NCBI GenBank assembly: GCA_019649035.1
Contig: BMAT01011623.1
Span: 149,048 to 172,427 of the forward strand
From: Elysia marginata
Taxonomy: Eukaryota; Mollusca; Gastropoda; Plakobranchidae
DNA: 23,380 nt
Direction of reading: 5' to 3'
In this document: positions 9,261-19,959 of the stretch, piece after piece
Numbering within the stretch: position 1 is the first letter of the stretch
Layout: each line of letters starts with the position of its first letter
Position numbers and translations under genes: made by a program
Notes under the pieces: model-generated
Seen by the model: the letters and a program-made list of their open reading frames with translations, nothing else
Databases searched by the model: none
What the model was told of the DNA's origin: nothing

Positions 9261-9814
9261 ATACAATAATAAAACACACAAACAGCATTGTCAAAGAAGG
9301 AAAATTAACGAGACATTCAAATATAGAAGATACACAAACCTTCTACTGTTATAAAAGAAATAGAGTACATTACGTTGGATATCACAAAGCCCAAAAAAAT
9401 GTTAGACTGAGTGAAACACAACAAAAGAGATCTCGTTAGTGTTATATTTAAATACCTCCTATGGTCTATTTTTACCAGCTAGTCAGCCCTTGATTGGTTT
9501 CCTTACGTTGCTCAAATTCGTTTAGTCATGGTCTTTACTTTCCTGGCTTCTCACTGTTGTTGCCAAATAAGAAAGTGCTTTTTTCTGCTTTGGTTTTTCT
9601 TTTTTATTCTTTTTTTCATGTGAAATGACTCGGAGGAAAACAGTTTTCGAAGCAATTAAACCAAACTATACAAGTATCACGTTAATACATGTTATTCATC
9701 GTTTAGATGGTGTTTTTGAAGGATAATTCAGACCTAATGAAGAAATTGCGAATAAAAAGCTTTAATGAAATAAAAGAACGGACTAAAACATTGCTTTTTA
9801 CGTGACCACTCTTT
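9261..9814. other. Anonymous AT-rich DNA
   Basis: Nothing recognised. The plus-strand frame at 9248-9439 begins in the microsatellite and has no family resemblance. Confidence 0.5.
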
Positions 9815-10135
9815 TGCCGGCTTTTGGTCGAGTTGAAGACATTCGATTTCCGAAATAGGAGATCATGAGTTCAAATCCCTGGGTCAGGTGTTATTTCCCT
9901 AGCCCTGATATTCTTCGGGCTGGAGTGTGGTGGTGTGAAAATTCAGAGCAGAAATATATTGGTATTTGCAGAAAGGAGACATAATTGCCAGTTCAAAAAT
10001 ATCACCAACGCCTCCTAAGGTGAAACTTGCGACATCCGAACCATTTACACAGGTCGCGAAACGATTGTGTTTCTCAATGGAGTTCTCATTTTGCTTGCCC
10101 GTCAAGAGGGCACACTCATAGCCACTAGACTAGAC
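9815..10135 (+). mobile_element. tRNA-derived SINE, second family
   Basis: The 5' part is tRNA-like: an A-box region TGGTCGAGTTGAAGAC (9825-9840), a CGATTTCCGAAATAGG anticodon-arm-like segment, and a B-box GAGTTCAAATCC (9867-9878). The order and about 40-nt spacing are as expected for an internal pol III promoter. The body that follows is GC-richer than its surroundings and unlike the other SINEs here. A 68-codon minus-strand frame lies inside the body and is probably incidental. The element is ancient or diverged: the B-box has A for G at two positions. The 3' boundary, near the CTAGACTAGAC motif at about 10125, is approximate. Confidence 0.6.
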
Positions 10136-12845
10136 TTAGATCTAAATACTAAAGTAGAAGCCACAATACTTGGAGTACAGGAAAAAAGGAAATAGGAATC
10201 CAAAAAGAGTATTTCTAAACCTGTAAGATCTTAATAAAAGGGAATACATATTTATATTGTGATGAAGGTAAAGCCAAAACGCTTTGATGTATCAATTTAG
10301 ATTGTATTGTTTTCTTTTCTTGCTAGTTGGTAAGCCTGCTTTTTTACTACATTTAATTTTGACAAGACCTAGTAATTGACCAAGATAAACATAAAAAACT
10401 CTCATATTTAGTTTTTGCTTCTGGCGGCTATCGATCTATAATAAAGTAACCAAAATACTAGAAATTAATTCTAGCCACGACAAACATTGACGTTTCTTAC
10501 AGAAACTTCTGTGCATTGAAGATCTCCCTTCCCATCCTCGAACCGTATTATCCAGGCCATACTTCAACGAGCACCGAGTCTTCGCCACGTTTCCAGATCA
10601 AACTTTAGACACCGATGGAGCTAATGTTTTTATTTTTTCAATATTTTCTTTCTTTTTAAGCAAATTTTTAAAATTAAAAAATAAAATATCTTTAGGAGAA
10701 AAAAACTATTGCACTTCGACATAGTTTTTCATCGTTGAAAAGTTAGAGAAAAACGAAATTAAAGCTTAAAATAGCCACCTCTGTGACGTCTAAACTCAGC
10801 GGAATAGCGACTCTCCCCTTGTTCGAATTGTTTGCGAGACGATGGATGTATGCACCTAAAACAAACATTTAGCAAACTGATGAAAACATTGCATTCAGAA
10901 TGGACACGGCCTTCGGAACTATCAATACTTCTCCACAAAAAACAAACAAACAAACAAACAAACCGACCAATCAGTGAGGTAATTACATTTTCTTTTTTTT
11001 TTAGTAAACATTTTCCGAATCTTTCGAACGCTACATGTTGTGGGCGGAACCCATTCAATGTGCGAGACGACTAAGGTCGATATTGTTAGAGCAAAAACAG
11101 AAATTGCAAGTGCATAAAAGTTGTTTTCTAAAATAATCTGTTTGTATATTTCCCTAGGGACTAAAATTATCTTTCTGTTTATATTTGGGGATACACACAC
11201 ACACACAAACAACGATAACTCCAAAAACAAACTTTAGATGTAAGTAAGTTTAGATTTCTGACGCAGCTGTTACGCTGTTGATATAATTCAAAATTATGTA
11301 GGCAGTTTGTAAGAATTAAAACAAAAATTTTTTTTATTATTTCATTCTTATTTGGCTACAATCTTTATAAGATGATTTACAGCCACACCTATACGTGCTG
11401 ATTTCCACGAACAAATTTCGATTAATTCTTTAGAGAGACTTGATATGAGCCTTTCTAATTAAAAAAATGTTTGGCTTTCTAAAATAAAAAAACAACAAAG
11501 CCAAAACTTCTCTCTTATATTTCATGCAAAGATCTCCAAATTTCTAAGACATAATTCAGTCCGTTTGTTTTCAAGTAAATATTTATTGTCTAATCATTTA
11601 GATGAGAATGATCTTTATTGACACTAGTCGCCTTACACCCCTAAGCAGCAAGCTTTTCTTCTATTTAGGTTCTCAAGTTATTATAAATGAAACAACCACA
11701 CGATAAATTAAAATTTTTATAATAAACAATGCAGGAAAACGATTCACATGGATCAACTTTTCTATTTTCTAAAAATCAGTATTTCTGACAAAGCAGCGTC
11801 CACTCTTTTTCGTATTAGCTGAGTTCAAAATGGTTATGGTTTTTTTTACCAAGTGACACTGTAGGTAAAACAGGAATGCAGAAAACGTACTGGGTTTAAG
11901 TTTAGGGGTCATGTTTTATCATGGGATGATCTGGTCAGTACAACACAACATCAAAATTATACTTTTCTGTTTGAACTGTGTCATAAAACCCTGTCAGTTC
12001 ACTTATGAAAAAAAGTTGTAGTGTGTTATTATGAAAAAAATATCGCAAATTTAATAAGGTAAACTAGATTTCATTGTATTGGTATACTAGTAGGGTGGGA
12101 GGAGGGGGTATACAACCTGCTCAAGTAATAGAATGAGCTTTATCAAAATTTGCCTGTTTTTTTTTTGTCCTCTAACAATGTATTTTCTGTCTTTATCTAA
12201 AGCTCTATTTCTAGATTTACTAGATTTAATCTAAATTCTTCGGCAGAGTTGGGAAGTGGGTGAAATTATTGTTAAATAATGTGTATTATTCGTATTTTAT
12301 TGTGGTGCGTAAAAGATGACCGCATTTGCTTATCATTTTGTTCACTTTCCCTTGTACTATTTTGTGGGATCTAGAATCCTATAGATAAAGGCGAACAATT
12401 TTATGTTCCGTTGCGTCAAAGACATAACAACTTTTGTAAACGAACGCCCACTTTTATGCCCTAACGGGAATTTCTTATAAGGGGACTGGTGCATCGAAAA
12501 AGTTCTCAACCTGGCTTGCTGTACGCACGACGAAAAATTAAAACCAAATTTTTAGTAGAACCTTACCCACGTCAAGCTTTGGCCTTCGGATCCAGATGTA
12601 GACGTTGACGCTGATCCATTGTTTTAAATATAAAAAAGCCCTCCTGGATCTCAATTATATTGAAAAAATTAAACCCCCTGGACGTTTTGAACTGGTAAAA
12701 ATAACTTTTAACGTTCACAGATTTGCTTACTGATTTTGAGGCGTTAATCTCTAAGAAACAAACAGAAAGATTACACAGAATGACGTTTAACACTTATACA
12801 TTAGGTATCTACAGACTGCTATTTGCGCCTTTTGAAAAAAAAACT
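10136..12845. other. Long anonymous AT-rich stretch
   Basis: About 2.7 kb without a recognisable gene or repeat family. Short overlapping opposite-strand frames lie near 10.76-11.23 kb and one minus-strand frame at 12572-12793. None has a known domain. Minor simple repeats occur: AAAC units at about 10938-10962 and (AC)n at about 11193-11207. A small hairpin lies at 11469-11507. Confidence 0.5.
11469..11507. repeat. Small inverted repeat
   Basis: GTTTGGCTTT (11469-11478) pairs with AAAGCCAAAAC (11497-11507) with one bulged base around an A-rich 18-nt loop. No function is evident, and chance is plausible. Confidence 0.35.
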
Positions 12846-12862
12846 GGGGGGGGGGGGGGNNN
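12846..12862. other. Poly-G run and 3-base assembly gap
   Basis: Fourteen G residues (12846-12859) are followed by NNN (12860-12862). This is typical of homopolymer-associated sequencing dropout. The true length is unknown, and any frame crossing it is unreliable. Confidence 0.95.
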
Positions 12863-13287
12863 GGAGCATCACCCTATGTTTTACCCAGATTATCTCTCTA
12901 CGTGTCGGTAGAAACTGAGGCAGAAAAATTCAATGACATTAGTTAAGTATTGACAATGAGATTAGAGTGCAGCAAATTATTGTTCCCGTTGGTAAACTCC
13001 TTCTTTGAAGTCGATTGCTTGTGGGCAAGAACGATAATTTTATGCTCTGTTCCCATTCCCAATAATTGGGAACAGGCAAAAACATTCATCTGTTTTAAGT
13101 ACGTAATGCTTTGAATGAAACTTTCAGAAATTGATAATCACCTGATATGCCTATCGTTTAAAACGAGATTGTCGCATCGCACATTGTGTAGTGCCGGCTG
13201 TTATCTTGCATTGGATTTTGTCAGGAAACTGAAGGTGCCAATTTTGTCTACCATCGATCCATCTAAATAGATAGGACATGACATGTG
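12863..13287. other. Anonymous DNA with two small hairpins
   Basis: No gene is seen. CTTG-TGGG-CAAG lies at about 13017-13028 and a larger inverted repeat at 13047-13075. Confidence 0.45.
13047..13075. repeat. 9-bp perfect inverted repeat
   Basis: CTGTTCCCA (13047-13055) and TGGGAACAG (13067-13075) are perfect complements around an 11-nt loop. No T-run follows directly, and no neighbouring gene suggests a regulatory role. Confidence 0.6.
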
Positions 13288-13540
13288 GCGTCGTGGTCCA
13301 GTGCTAGACACAACGTGACTCTCGGGCTAATGAGAAGTCTAGGGTTCAAGCCCTGGCTTTTAGTCCATAGGAAAAGCGCCTCCTCTTCGCACTCAGGCTT
13401 TAACGAGAAACGTGTTTTGAACAGTGAAAGATCTCCCATTATCTTGGAGGGATGCGCTGCTCCTCTATGAAGTCAGAAGATATTCTGGTTGGTATTGGTA
13501 TGTTGGGTAAACCACGTAAAGTGCGTACATAGACCATTTA
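13288..13540 (+). mobile_element. Decayed tRNA-derived SINE, same family as 16159
   Basis: It begins GCGTCGTGGTCCAGTG, matching GCGTCGTGGTGTAGTG of the 16.16-kb copy. It has a B-box GGTTCAAGCC (13343-13352) and then TTTAGTCC, as in that copy. Later shared blocks are AAAGATCT, GATGCGCT, GCTCCTCT/GCTACTCT, a T(C)AGAAG segment, TTGGTTGG-like sequence and a GTAAAGTGCGTA tail corresponding to GTAAAGCGCTTA. The final GCGCTATATAAA part is missing or unrecognisable. This copy is more mutated than the 16-kb one. The open frame at 13285-13470 is incidental. It lies just upstream of a non-LTR retrotransposon tail. Confidence 0.75.
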
Positions 13541-13570
13541 GGTAGATTTGGTGTTAAAAACGATCCATAG

Positions 13571-13834
13571 TTTTATAAAATTAATGTTGAAGACCTTCTT
13601 ACATTTAACAAAGACACTAGAACAAGAGGTGATTGCTACAAACTCACAAAACAGAATTGCCACCTAGATATCAGAAAAAAAAACTACTTTAGTTTTTGGA
13701 TAGTTAAGACATGGAACAGCCTCCCCGAAATCACTGTTACTGCCCCAAGTATCAACTTATTCAAAAACCAAGTCGACAATCCACTGCACGTATTAAAATT
13801 CTGCATGAATTTCCCTCTCACGCCAGCTCTTTGA
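13571..13834 (+). pseudogene. Non-LTR retrotransposon ORF2 C-terminus fragment
   Basis: The frame that includes 13589-13591 is open from a TAG at 13568-13570 to a TGA at 13832-13834. It reads through TRTRG (followed by D.YKLTKQN), LDIRK, then TWNSLPE, TAPS, LFKNQVD. This RTRG-KL-LDIRK-FS-WNSLPE-APS-FK-LD series is characteristic of the extreme C-terminus of the reverse-transcriptase polyprotein in CR1/Jockey-like non-LTR elements of invertebrates. The endonuclease and RT domains are absent, so this is a 5'-truncated dead copy of about 87 codons. Downstream, another frame near 13857-13920 resembles further tail sequence, implying a frameshift. No activity is expected. Confidence 0.75.
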
Positions 13835-14000
13835 TCCCCACGAGTACGTCGGGATCGGGATTAAAACCATCGACGGGCTTCTGGCTCAAAAAGATGATTT
13901 TTCCCTCTATTCCTGTATAGATTAAATAGGCAGCAAAAATAACTTTTAAACACGGCTGTGGCCTTAATAATTATTACTGGAGTATTATTAGTATAGGTGC
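13835..14000 (+). mobile_element. Probable 3' end of the same retrotransposon copy
   Basis: It follows the coding fragment without a break. It contains an out-of-frame stretch that could continue the polyprotein tail, and ends in an A/T-rich TTAATAATTATTACTGGAG-like region compatible with a simple-repeat 3' tail. No target-site duplication was identified, so the boundary is an inference. Confidence 0.4.
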
Positions 14001-14517
14001 ATTATCTTTGCTATAAACTCTCGTTTTAGTCAAAAGGAACGGTTTAGGACTGCGTTATAGACTTTAAAGATTATTTGCATGTCAATTATATTTTTGCACT
14101 GCTGATATAAAATATATACATAATGGGTTAAAGATGGATAAGACTGTATATAGAAACATTCTCACAGCCTACGAAATCCTGTTTATTATTGGGCAATACT
14201 TTGTCGAGCTTGCGAATTTATATGAACTATTACAGTTCACGAAAACTGTATACATAATAAATGAGCTCTAGATGAGGCAAGATGTCTAAAATTGACCGTG
14301 CGAGAATACGGGGAGTGGTACTGGAGAGTTAAGAGTCTAGAATCTGCCTGACAGGAACCATGGGCAACTGCTTGTGTACCTGTTTCCGGCGTCCAAGAGC
14401 TGTCAGATGAAACGTCCTGATGCCTGAGATAAGCTGTTCTTGTGAATCTGATCACTTCACCAGCTCTGGCGCTTCGCTTGATCTATGGCTTGCTTAATGA
14501 TTTCGTGGTGCCCTCGT
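14001..14517. other. Anonymous DNA
   Basis: No gene or repeat family is recognised. The minus-strand frame at 14237-14455 shows no known domain. Confidence 0.45.
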
Positions 14518-14619
14518 TTACTTCTTCTTCTTCTTTTTCTTCTTCTTCTTTATCCTCCTCCTCTTCTTCCTCTTCTTCCTCCTCCTCCTCATCATCATCA
14601 TAATCATCATCATCACCAC

Positions 14620-14665
<46 letters not shown>

Positions 14666-14818
14666 GTCACCTTGTTTTTTTTTTTTTCTTTTTCTTCTTC
14701 TTCCTCTTCTTCTTAATATCTTGTTGTTTTTGTTATTGTTGTTGTCCTACTTCTTCTCTCTTAATATCTTGTTGTTGTTGTTGCTCTTATTCTTCTTCTT
14801 TTCTTTTTTTTCTTTTTT
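14518..14818. repeat. Large compound TTC / ATC / TTG trinucleotide microsatellite
   Basis: On the plus strand: (TTC)n/(CCT)n at about 14521-14590, a nearly perfect (ATC)n array at about 14590-14670, a poly-T run near 14674-14690, then TTC and TTG units to about 14815. The 120-codon plus-strand frame across it (a His tract between Leu/Pro- and Phe-rich runs) is a translation of the microsatellite and has no start context or flanking coding sequence. Confidence 0.95.
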
Positions 14819-15589
14819 GTCTTTATTGTCTTCTGTCCGTGTATTAAGACCTCTCCACACTCTAGATGGGTGTATGTCTCCTTATTTCTGATAACACCCC
14901 CTTTGTCTTTGCACTTAACTTGTCTATCTCTTTTTAACACAATTGTCACCACCATTAAAGCATTCTTCCATGCGTATCTTTGTCTCTTTGTTTTTCCCTC
15001 TCACTTCTCTCTCTTTATGTGAAATGTCATGATAGAGAGCAAGAAACGAATCGAGATAAATACGAGATAAGAGGATATAAAGAAAAGTAGTTCAAAAGCA
15101 AAAAATAAAAACGAATGAGGAAAATTTGTAAGGCTGAGTGAGTCATAAAAGGACCGTGAAATAAAAAATAAAAAAGCATCATCATCAAGTTCTGGTCATT
15201 GCATTGCGAAATTTAGGAAACCTAAGAACCTTGATGGAGGCGAAGGGAAGGTTCCACTCAATTTGAGAACCAGTGCGGTAAGTACCCAGTACAGCAGAAA
15301 CAGCTGATGCCTGTAGCAACAGGTATGCTGTCGCATCTTTCAGAAACCACAGGTGAAAACGCCCTGTCCATATAATAGGGTGAGCGGACTGCCTAATGTT
15401 TTTTTTAGTTATATTAACGTCCCCTAAGCTTCTCGGAGAAGCCTCTACAAAGATCGCACTGCCCAACGTTACGTCCACTCTTATTGTAATCTGGTTTATC
15501 AAAGATACTTTAGTGCGTCGTACTTTATCGCGAATTAAGTAGTGTTCATGTTTGAGAAATAGAAAGAGGGGGGCGGATAGGGATATGGT
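14819..15589. other. Anonymous DNA with A-rich tracts
   Basis: No gene is recognised. The minus-strand 105-codon frame (15185-15502) is the longest non-repetitive frame in this part. It shows no motif I recognise and no upstream context, so I do not call it. Confidence 0.45.
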
Positions 15590-15765
15590 TGAAGATTGAT
15601 TGATTGATTGATCGAGAAGGGTGTAGATAGAAAGGAAGAGAGAATGCGAGAAAGATAGAACTATAAAGAGTAAGGGAGAGAGAGAAAAAGATAGAGAAAG
15701 AAAGAAAGAAAGAGAGAGAGAAAGAAAGAGAGAAAGAAAGAAAGAGAGAGAGAAAATGTAGTTTC
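15590..15765. repeat. TTGA, GAAA and GA purine microsatellite
   Basis: TTGA units (about 15595-15612) are followed by a GA/GAAA array to about 15757. The Ser/Leu/Phe-rich minus-strand frame across it is an artefact of the repeat. Confidence 0.92.
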
Positions 15766-15852
15766 TTCTCCCCTCCCACTCATTCTTTTATTCTTCTTCC
15801 TTCAGCTTTTAATGGGACGTCAGACCAGGGTATCTATCTTGTCTATAAAATA

Positions 15853-16080
15853 AAAAAAAATCCTGGAGGGCTTTGAGATTTCCCCAAAGCTTTTACTGTA
15901 GTTCCTTTTACCATGTATCTGCTCTAAGGATTTGGGAACGGGGGCACTGTCGCAGACCATGTTCTACAGTTCCACAAGGACATTCATCTGTGCGGGGCAC
16001 TCAGGCGATGGAGGTTCAGTAGCCTGGAGTGGACGGTGCGAAGGGCATATTAAGACTGTAGTTTGATGCCTACGGGGGAG
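15853..16080 (-). pseudogene. Non-LTR retrotransposon C-terminal CCHC fragment, frameshifted
   Basis: On the minus strand one frame reads TDECPCGTVEHGLRQCPRSQ, with the cysteines at about 15971-15982, then ADTW and, after stops, KLWGNLKALQ. C-x-C-G...EH-x3-C...W...KLWG is the zinc-knuckle-like C-terminal tail of RNase H-bearing non-LTR retrotransposons. Just upstream, another frame reads LRTVHSRLLNLHRLS, matching the usual LRTGH-x-RLN-x-H segment, and a third reads LPRRHQ. At least two frameshifts and several stops therefore separate pieces of what was one frame. It differs from the 13.6-kb retroelement and has the opposite orientation. It is dead, and the clade assignment (I/Jockey group) is tentative. 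Confidence 0.72.
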
Positions 16081-16158
16081 TTTGTAGACGGGGGTCTTAG
16101 TGACTGTCGGGATCAGGTTCCTGCGTGCCAAATGCGATGAAAATGTTTTTGATTTTTG

Positions 16159-16472
16159 TTGCGTCGTGGTGTAGTGGTAGACGCTCGGCTTTCGGATCGA
16201 GAGGTCCGGGGTTCGAGTCCTGCTTTCGGCAGGTCGACGTTTAGTCCTTGAGAAAGGCTATTTACACACATTTCTTCGCCACACTCATGCGTTAAACGAG
16301 TACCCGACTCTAGGCAGTCAAAGATCTTGTCAGAATGCTAGAGTGATGCGCTTAAATTGCTGCTACTCTGTGGGTTCAGAAGGTACTTTGGTTGGGAATG
16401 GCCTGTCGGGGAACCCATGTAAAGCGCTTAGAGCACATTAGTGGATAAGCGCTATATAAAAATGCTCTTTAT
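16159..16472 (+). mobile_element. tRNA-derived SINE, best-preserved copy
   Basis: The tRNA-like head has an A-box TGGTGTAGTGGTAGACGC (16167-16184) and B-box GGTTCGAGTCC (16210-16220). A weak anticodon-like stem lies between them, and there is no credible acceptor stem, so it is not a working tRNA. The body contains a TTTAGTCC block and ends GTAAAGCGCTTAGAGC...ATAAGCGCTATATAAAAATG, a tail type widespread in animal SINEs and shared with some LINE partners. A T-rich stretch follows. It is the same family as 13288-13540. It sits about 80 bp beyond an opposite-strand retroelement fragment, in a nested-insertion-prone spot. Confidence 0.85.
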
Positions 16473-17394
16473 TTCTTTACTCTTTATAGTTTTGCTTCCT
16501 CGTAGAAGTTAGTTCTATTTTGCATCGGAGTTTCAAATTTTGAATCACTTTATTGAATGTCCCGTACATTACGACCTCCAAAACGATACCACCTGCGACT
16601 GTGCACGTTTTGGTCGGCCCACTCACAGGGACTGTAAAAATTAATGGCACTCATATTCAATGGCCTAGCCTTTTGGTCTACCCCCACCTCACCCTTGACA
16701 CATGTATAAATATACAACCTGTATCCGTCCTCCGCCTTTCTCTCTTTCGCTCTAACTCCGTACTTTTCCGCAGGGATTTGTTGTTATTAAATCTCGTAAT
16801 ATTTTTCCTATTCTCTTCCGTACACCCACCTTCATCTTCCATCTATCTTTTTTATTTCTTTATCTCTTTACTTTCTCTCTCTAACATTCAGCATATGAGA
16901 AAAGCCCTTATATCCAATTTAAAAAAAATTGAGATTTTAAAGGAAAACAACTTCTTTATATTTTCAATTTCAGTAAGAGAATTCGTTTTCCTACATTATG
17001 GTCACATACAAGGGGAATCAGCCAATTCGGAAAAATAGTTTCAACGACCAAGAAACACCCCCCCCCCTTCCAATTTTCGCTCTATTTCTCATTTTTTTAA
17101 AATGACTTATAAAAAGCGTGTTGTCTGAAAACTCCTAATCTACTACTTCCCAACCTTAAATCTTTTTTTCTTTTTTTTTTTTAAGAACCTTCTACGTAGC
17201 AGGTGAAATGGACCAATGCTTTCGCTACCTTTGAGTTTCTAATACCGTTATAATGGATCTTAGATGGTTGTTAAATACCCTCTTATGATGTGAAGTTTAC
17301 GTGCCAGTTGTCAAAGTTTGCTTGAGTAAAAAAACCCATTTAGAAAACACTTATATAGCCATTAAAGTCATAAACAAAGCTAAAGCTACAAAAA
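16473..17394. other. Anonymous AT- and pyrimidine-rich DNA
   Basis: It holds the longest non-microsatellite open frame apart from 18304-18825 (16553-17038, 161 codons, plus strand). Its translation is low in complexity in the middle (Ser/Phe/Leu-rich from TCT tracts) and shows no domain. It is left uncalled. C and T runs occur at about 17056-17066 and 17164-17183. Confidence 0.45.
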
Positions 17395-17560
17395 GTATTA
17401 AGTACTTTGGTATTGGGGTGAGCAGTCGACCGTTATTCGAAAGGTCGCGGGTTCGATCCCCAGTCCGGACAAACTTTTTTATTCACCTCCCCCTGTGCCC
17501 ACCCAGCACTTAATGGGTAGCTACGTCTCTTAAGACCTAGATTCTAGTAACGTTAAAGCG
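17395..17560 (+). mobile_element. tRNA-derived SINE fragment, third family
   Basis: GGGGTGAGCAGTCGACCG at 17415-17432 resembles a truncated A-box region. A good B-box GGGTTCGATCCC lies at 17449-17460. It is followed by CACCTCCCCCTGTGCCCACC and CTTAATGGGTAGCTAC, then TTAAGACC. That tail is close to the CCACCCACC, AATGGGTACTAGC and TTAAGAC series at 21387-21420, so the two copies likely share a body. The 3' end is undefined. Confidence 0.58.
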
Positions 17561-18299
17561 GCGAGGAAAGCAATGGAAAACCAATATGTGCTTGAAAAAT
17601 AAGGAACCCGCTACTTGTTCTATTCAGCTTGTCTCGAGTATGGAAAATTTTACTTTTTTTTACATTCTTATCAGAAAAAACCCCAACAAAATACAAATAG
17701 AGGGTTGAATAATGTATCGCTTTTTGCGTCATTTTTAAAAAGACAAAATGGGAAAAGATAGAAAATGGATACAAACATTTATGACTGCACGGGTTGTTTA
17801 TTTTAACCATTGGCGAAGCATCTAAACGACTGTCATTTCCATAACTTTACCGCATCTTTAAAAACGTGTAACCTCCTCAGTAAAGGCGACTATTTCTATA
17901 TACGATAAACTGATTCACCTTACGAACTCAACAAAAAGTACGCTCATGCGACACGTTATGTCATGTGAGACTGCTTATAGTCACAATTAATTTCAAGGGA
18001 TGTTGAAATCCCAAAGTGCTAATCAAAGCTAGTGCTCAGCTGGCTTTCACCGCGTTTCAGATAAACTAGAGAAATGTGCACTGCTTCAACTCTTAGTTTA
18101 CCCCACTGCTGGGAACGTACTTGTACTAGATTTCATATCTAATCAAAAGATATTGTTAATCTCATTAAGGTCTTTGTTATCTGATATATAGTTATGCAGA
18201 ATTCTGCACGCTGATAGGATAAAACTTAACCCCTTATACAAGCTTTAGTAGAACAGATAGGGATCTGGAGACGGCAGCAACCTATATTTTTGAACAGCC
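17561..18299. other. Anonymous AT-rich DNA
   Basis: No gene or repeat family is recognised. The minus-strand frame at 17553-17810 has no recognisable domain. Confidence 0.5.
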
Positions 18300-18329
18300 A
18301 TCTTTGAAGTCAGACAGGAAGAACGAAGA

Positions 18330-18472
18330 GGAAGAGGAAGGATGCGACAGACGAGAGAGAGAAGGAGAGAGAGACAAACAGAGATATAGAGAAAGAGAGA
18401 GAGGTCGACAGACTGAGAGAGACAGAGAGAGAGACAGAGAGAGAGACGCAGAAGGAGGACAAGGAGAGGACA
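18330..18472. repeat. GA-rich purine microsatellite
   Basis: Imperfect GAGA/GACA/GAAG repeats on the plus strand. They give an Arg/Glu-rich plus-strand frame and a Ser/Leu-rich minus-strand frame, both incidental. Confidence 0.9.
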
Positions 18473-19959
18473 TATATAATGTTTTATGTAAGACGAGCCT
18501 GCGTGGGAGGATGGGTCACTGCGATCTTAATCAACAAAAAATAATCAGTATCTTTATCTCTTCATGCTCACGCTATACAGTATTTTTCTCATTACAGTTA
18601 CCAACCCCTCTCATTGTTGTGTACAAACCATTCTTTGCATCCCGACCGATTGCTTTAATAGAAATGAAACTAGGATCTTGCTTTCGGAATTGCTTCGGGT
18701 TACCTTCCATAGCGACCAGGGTTTTTTTTCTCTTCATAATCATGTCTTTGTTGAACGGCTTTGTCTTGGGTTTTGTTCCGAGCGCTGACAATTTTGCCGA
18801 CAGAGGACAAAACCCTGTCCAATGAAGGTTGACAATCGTGCCAGCAAGGCTTTGGAAAAACCACGAAAACAAGGAAAGTGTAAACTATAATATGAATAGC
18901 TTTGGTCTGTAGGTGTCAGTCACCTTTTGACACTTGAAGTTCAATAACGAGAGGCGTAATTTGATGAGATCAGCTTTTCTGGGAAAAAACCCAACCCAAC
19001 CCCCGCTAACTTTTGCCTGCCTGGGGCAAAATTTTGTGATATAATCATATAAAAGTAAGACAGTCTTCGTTTTCTAGCCGAACGAGTACTAGATTTATCC
19101 AAGCTAAACAGCTGGATTTGCCTTTTTTTTGGGAGAATGAGTTATGGCGTGATTTAGAAAAAGAATCTTTTCCTTTTTTAGTCAATTGTTATTATCTTTT
19201 CTTGGCTGATTTTCTTCTGAGATCATTTTCAAGTCCGAAATAAGTTTTGTTTTCTTATGATGGGGGTCTCTTTCTAGCGTTAAATCCAGGATGTATAAAA
19301 TATCGTGGGCCGAGTCATTCCGAAGAAATGATCAGATCTGAACTCTCAGAATGTGTCTGAGAATGTTGGTGTGGGATGGAGTCTCGGTTGTCTCGCCTTG
19401 GTCTTGTCGAGCTGACAAAAGGGGCGAAAATTACAGCCTCTCTTCTTTAAGGCTCCGCAACTTGCAATATAATAGTAAACAAAAATTATTATTTAATATG
19501 AACTTGCGAGTTCATAAAATAAAGACAGTTGCAATATTAATAAATATGGATAGTAATATGTCTATTATAAAAAAGAAAATCAAATACTTATTTGATAATA
19601 ATATTAATTGAAGTAACAATCAAAATATGAAAAACAAGGGAAAATATAGTCATGAAAATCTAAATGAAATTAAAAACCTTTGAATAGGTATGATAAAATA
19701 GATATAAGTATAAATAAAACTAAAAAACGCAAAGGAATCGAGGCGCACCAACGACGAACTAGATCTAGACGGGCATGACGGGGCGATCGAAATAGAAGCA
19801 GTACCTGACGAAGTGCCTAAAGAAGAAAGGCAGAAACACTGTGTCGTGCGTCAATAAGGTAAGACTAGGCTACCATGTATACAAAAGCTCCTTATACAAG
19901 TTGAGCACTGTATTTCATGACATAGAAAACCTAGAATCTAACTATAAGTATAAATAGAT
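18473..19959. other. Anonymous DNA, strongly AT-rich from 19450
   Basis: No gene is recognised. Overlapping frames on both strands at 18.56-18.87 kb show no domain. An inverted repeat pairs GGGTTTTGTTCC (18768-18779) with GGACAAAACCC (18805-18815). A GTGTCA/TGACAC hairpin lies near 18912. Confidence 0.5.
18768..18815. repeat. Imperfect inverted repeat
   Basis: GGGTTTTGTTCC and GGACAAAACCC pair over 11 positions with one bulge around a 25-nt loop. No role is evident. Confidence 0.4.

Noticed and set aside
8992-9294. 100-codon minus-strand frame resembling a hydrophobic membrane protein
   Set aside because: The Leu/Ser/Ile/Tyr/Phe composition comes from the GATA/GAAA microsatellite on the other strand.
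9899-10105. 68-codon minus-strand frame that is not low complexity
   Set aside because: It lies inside the body of the SINE at 9815-10135, antisense to its tRNA-like head, so it is most likely incidental.
14485-14847. 120-codon frame with a long histidine tract
   Set aside because: It is the translation of the ATC/TTC microsatellite. The flanking residues are also repeat-derived, and no domain or gene context exists.
15185-15502. 105-codon minus-strand frame as a small gene
   Set aside because: Composition is normal, but there is no recognisable domain, signal sequence or supporting context. It is listed only as part of an anonymous interval.
16167-16232. Functional tRNA gene
   Set aside because: The A- and B-boxes are good, but there is no convincing acceptor stem and a SINE body with a characteristic tail follows.
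16553-17038. 161-codon plus-strand frame
   Set aside because: No recognisable domain. The middle is TCT-derived Ser/Phe/Leu, and it is flanked by a SINE and AT-rich DNA. A frame of this length is plausible by chance in a 23-kb window.
18304-18825. 173-codon plus-strand frame
   Set aside because: The first third is the GA microsatellite read as Arg/Glu. The rest overlaps other frames on both strands and has no family resemblance.
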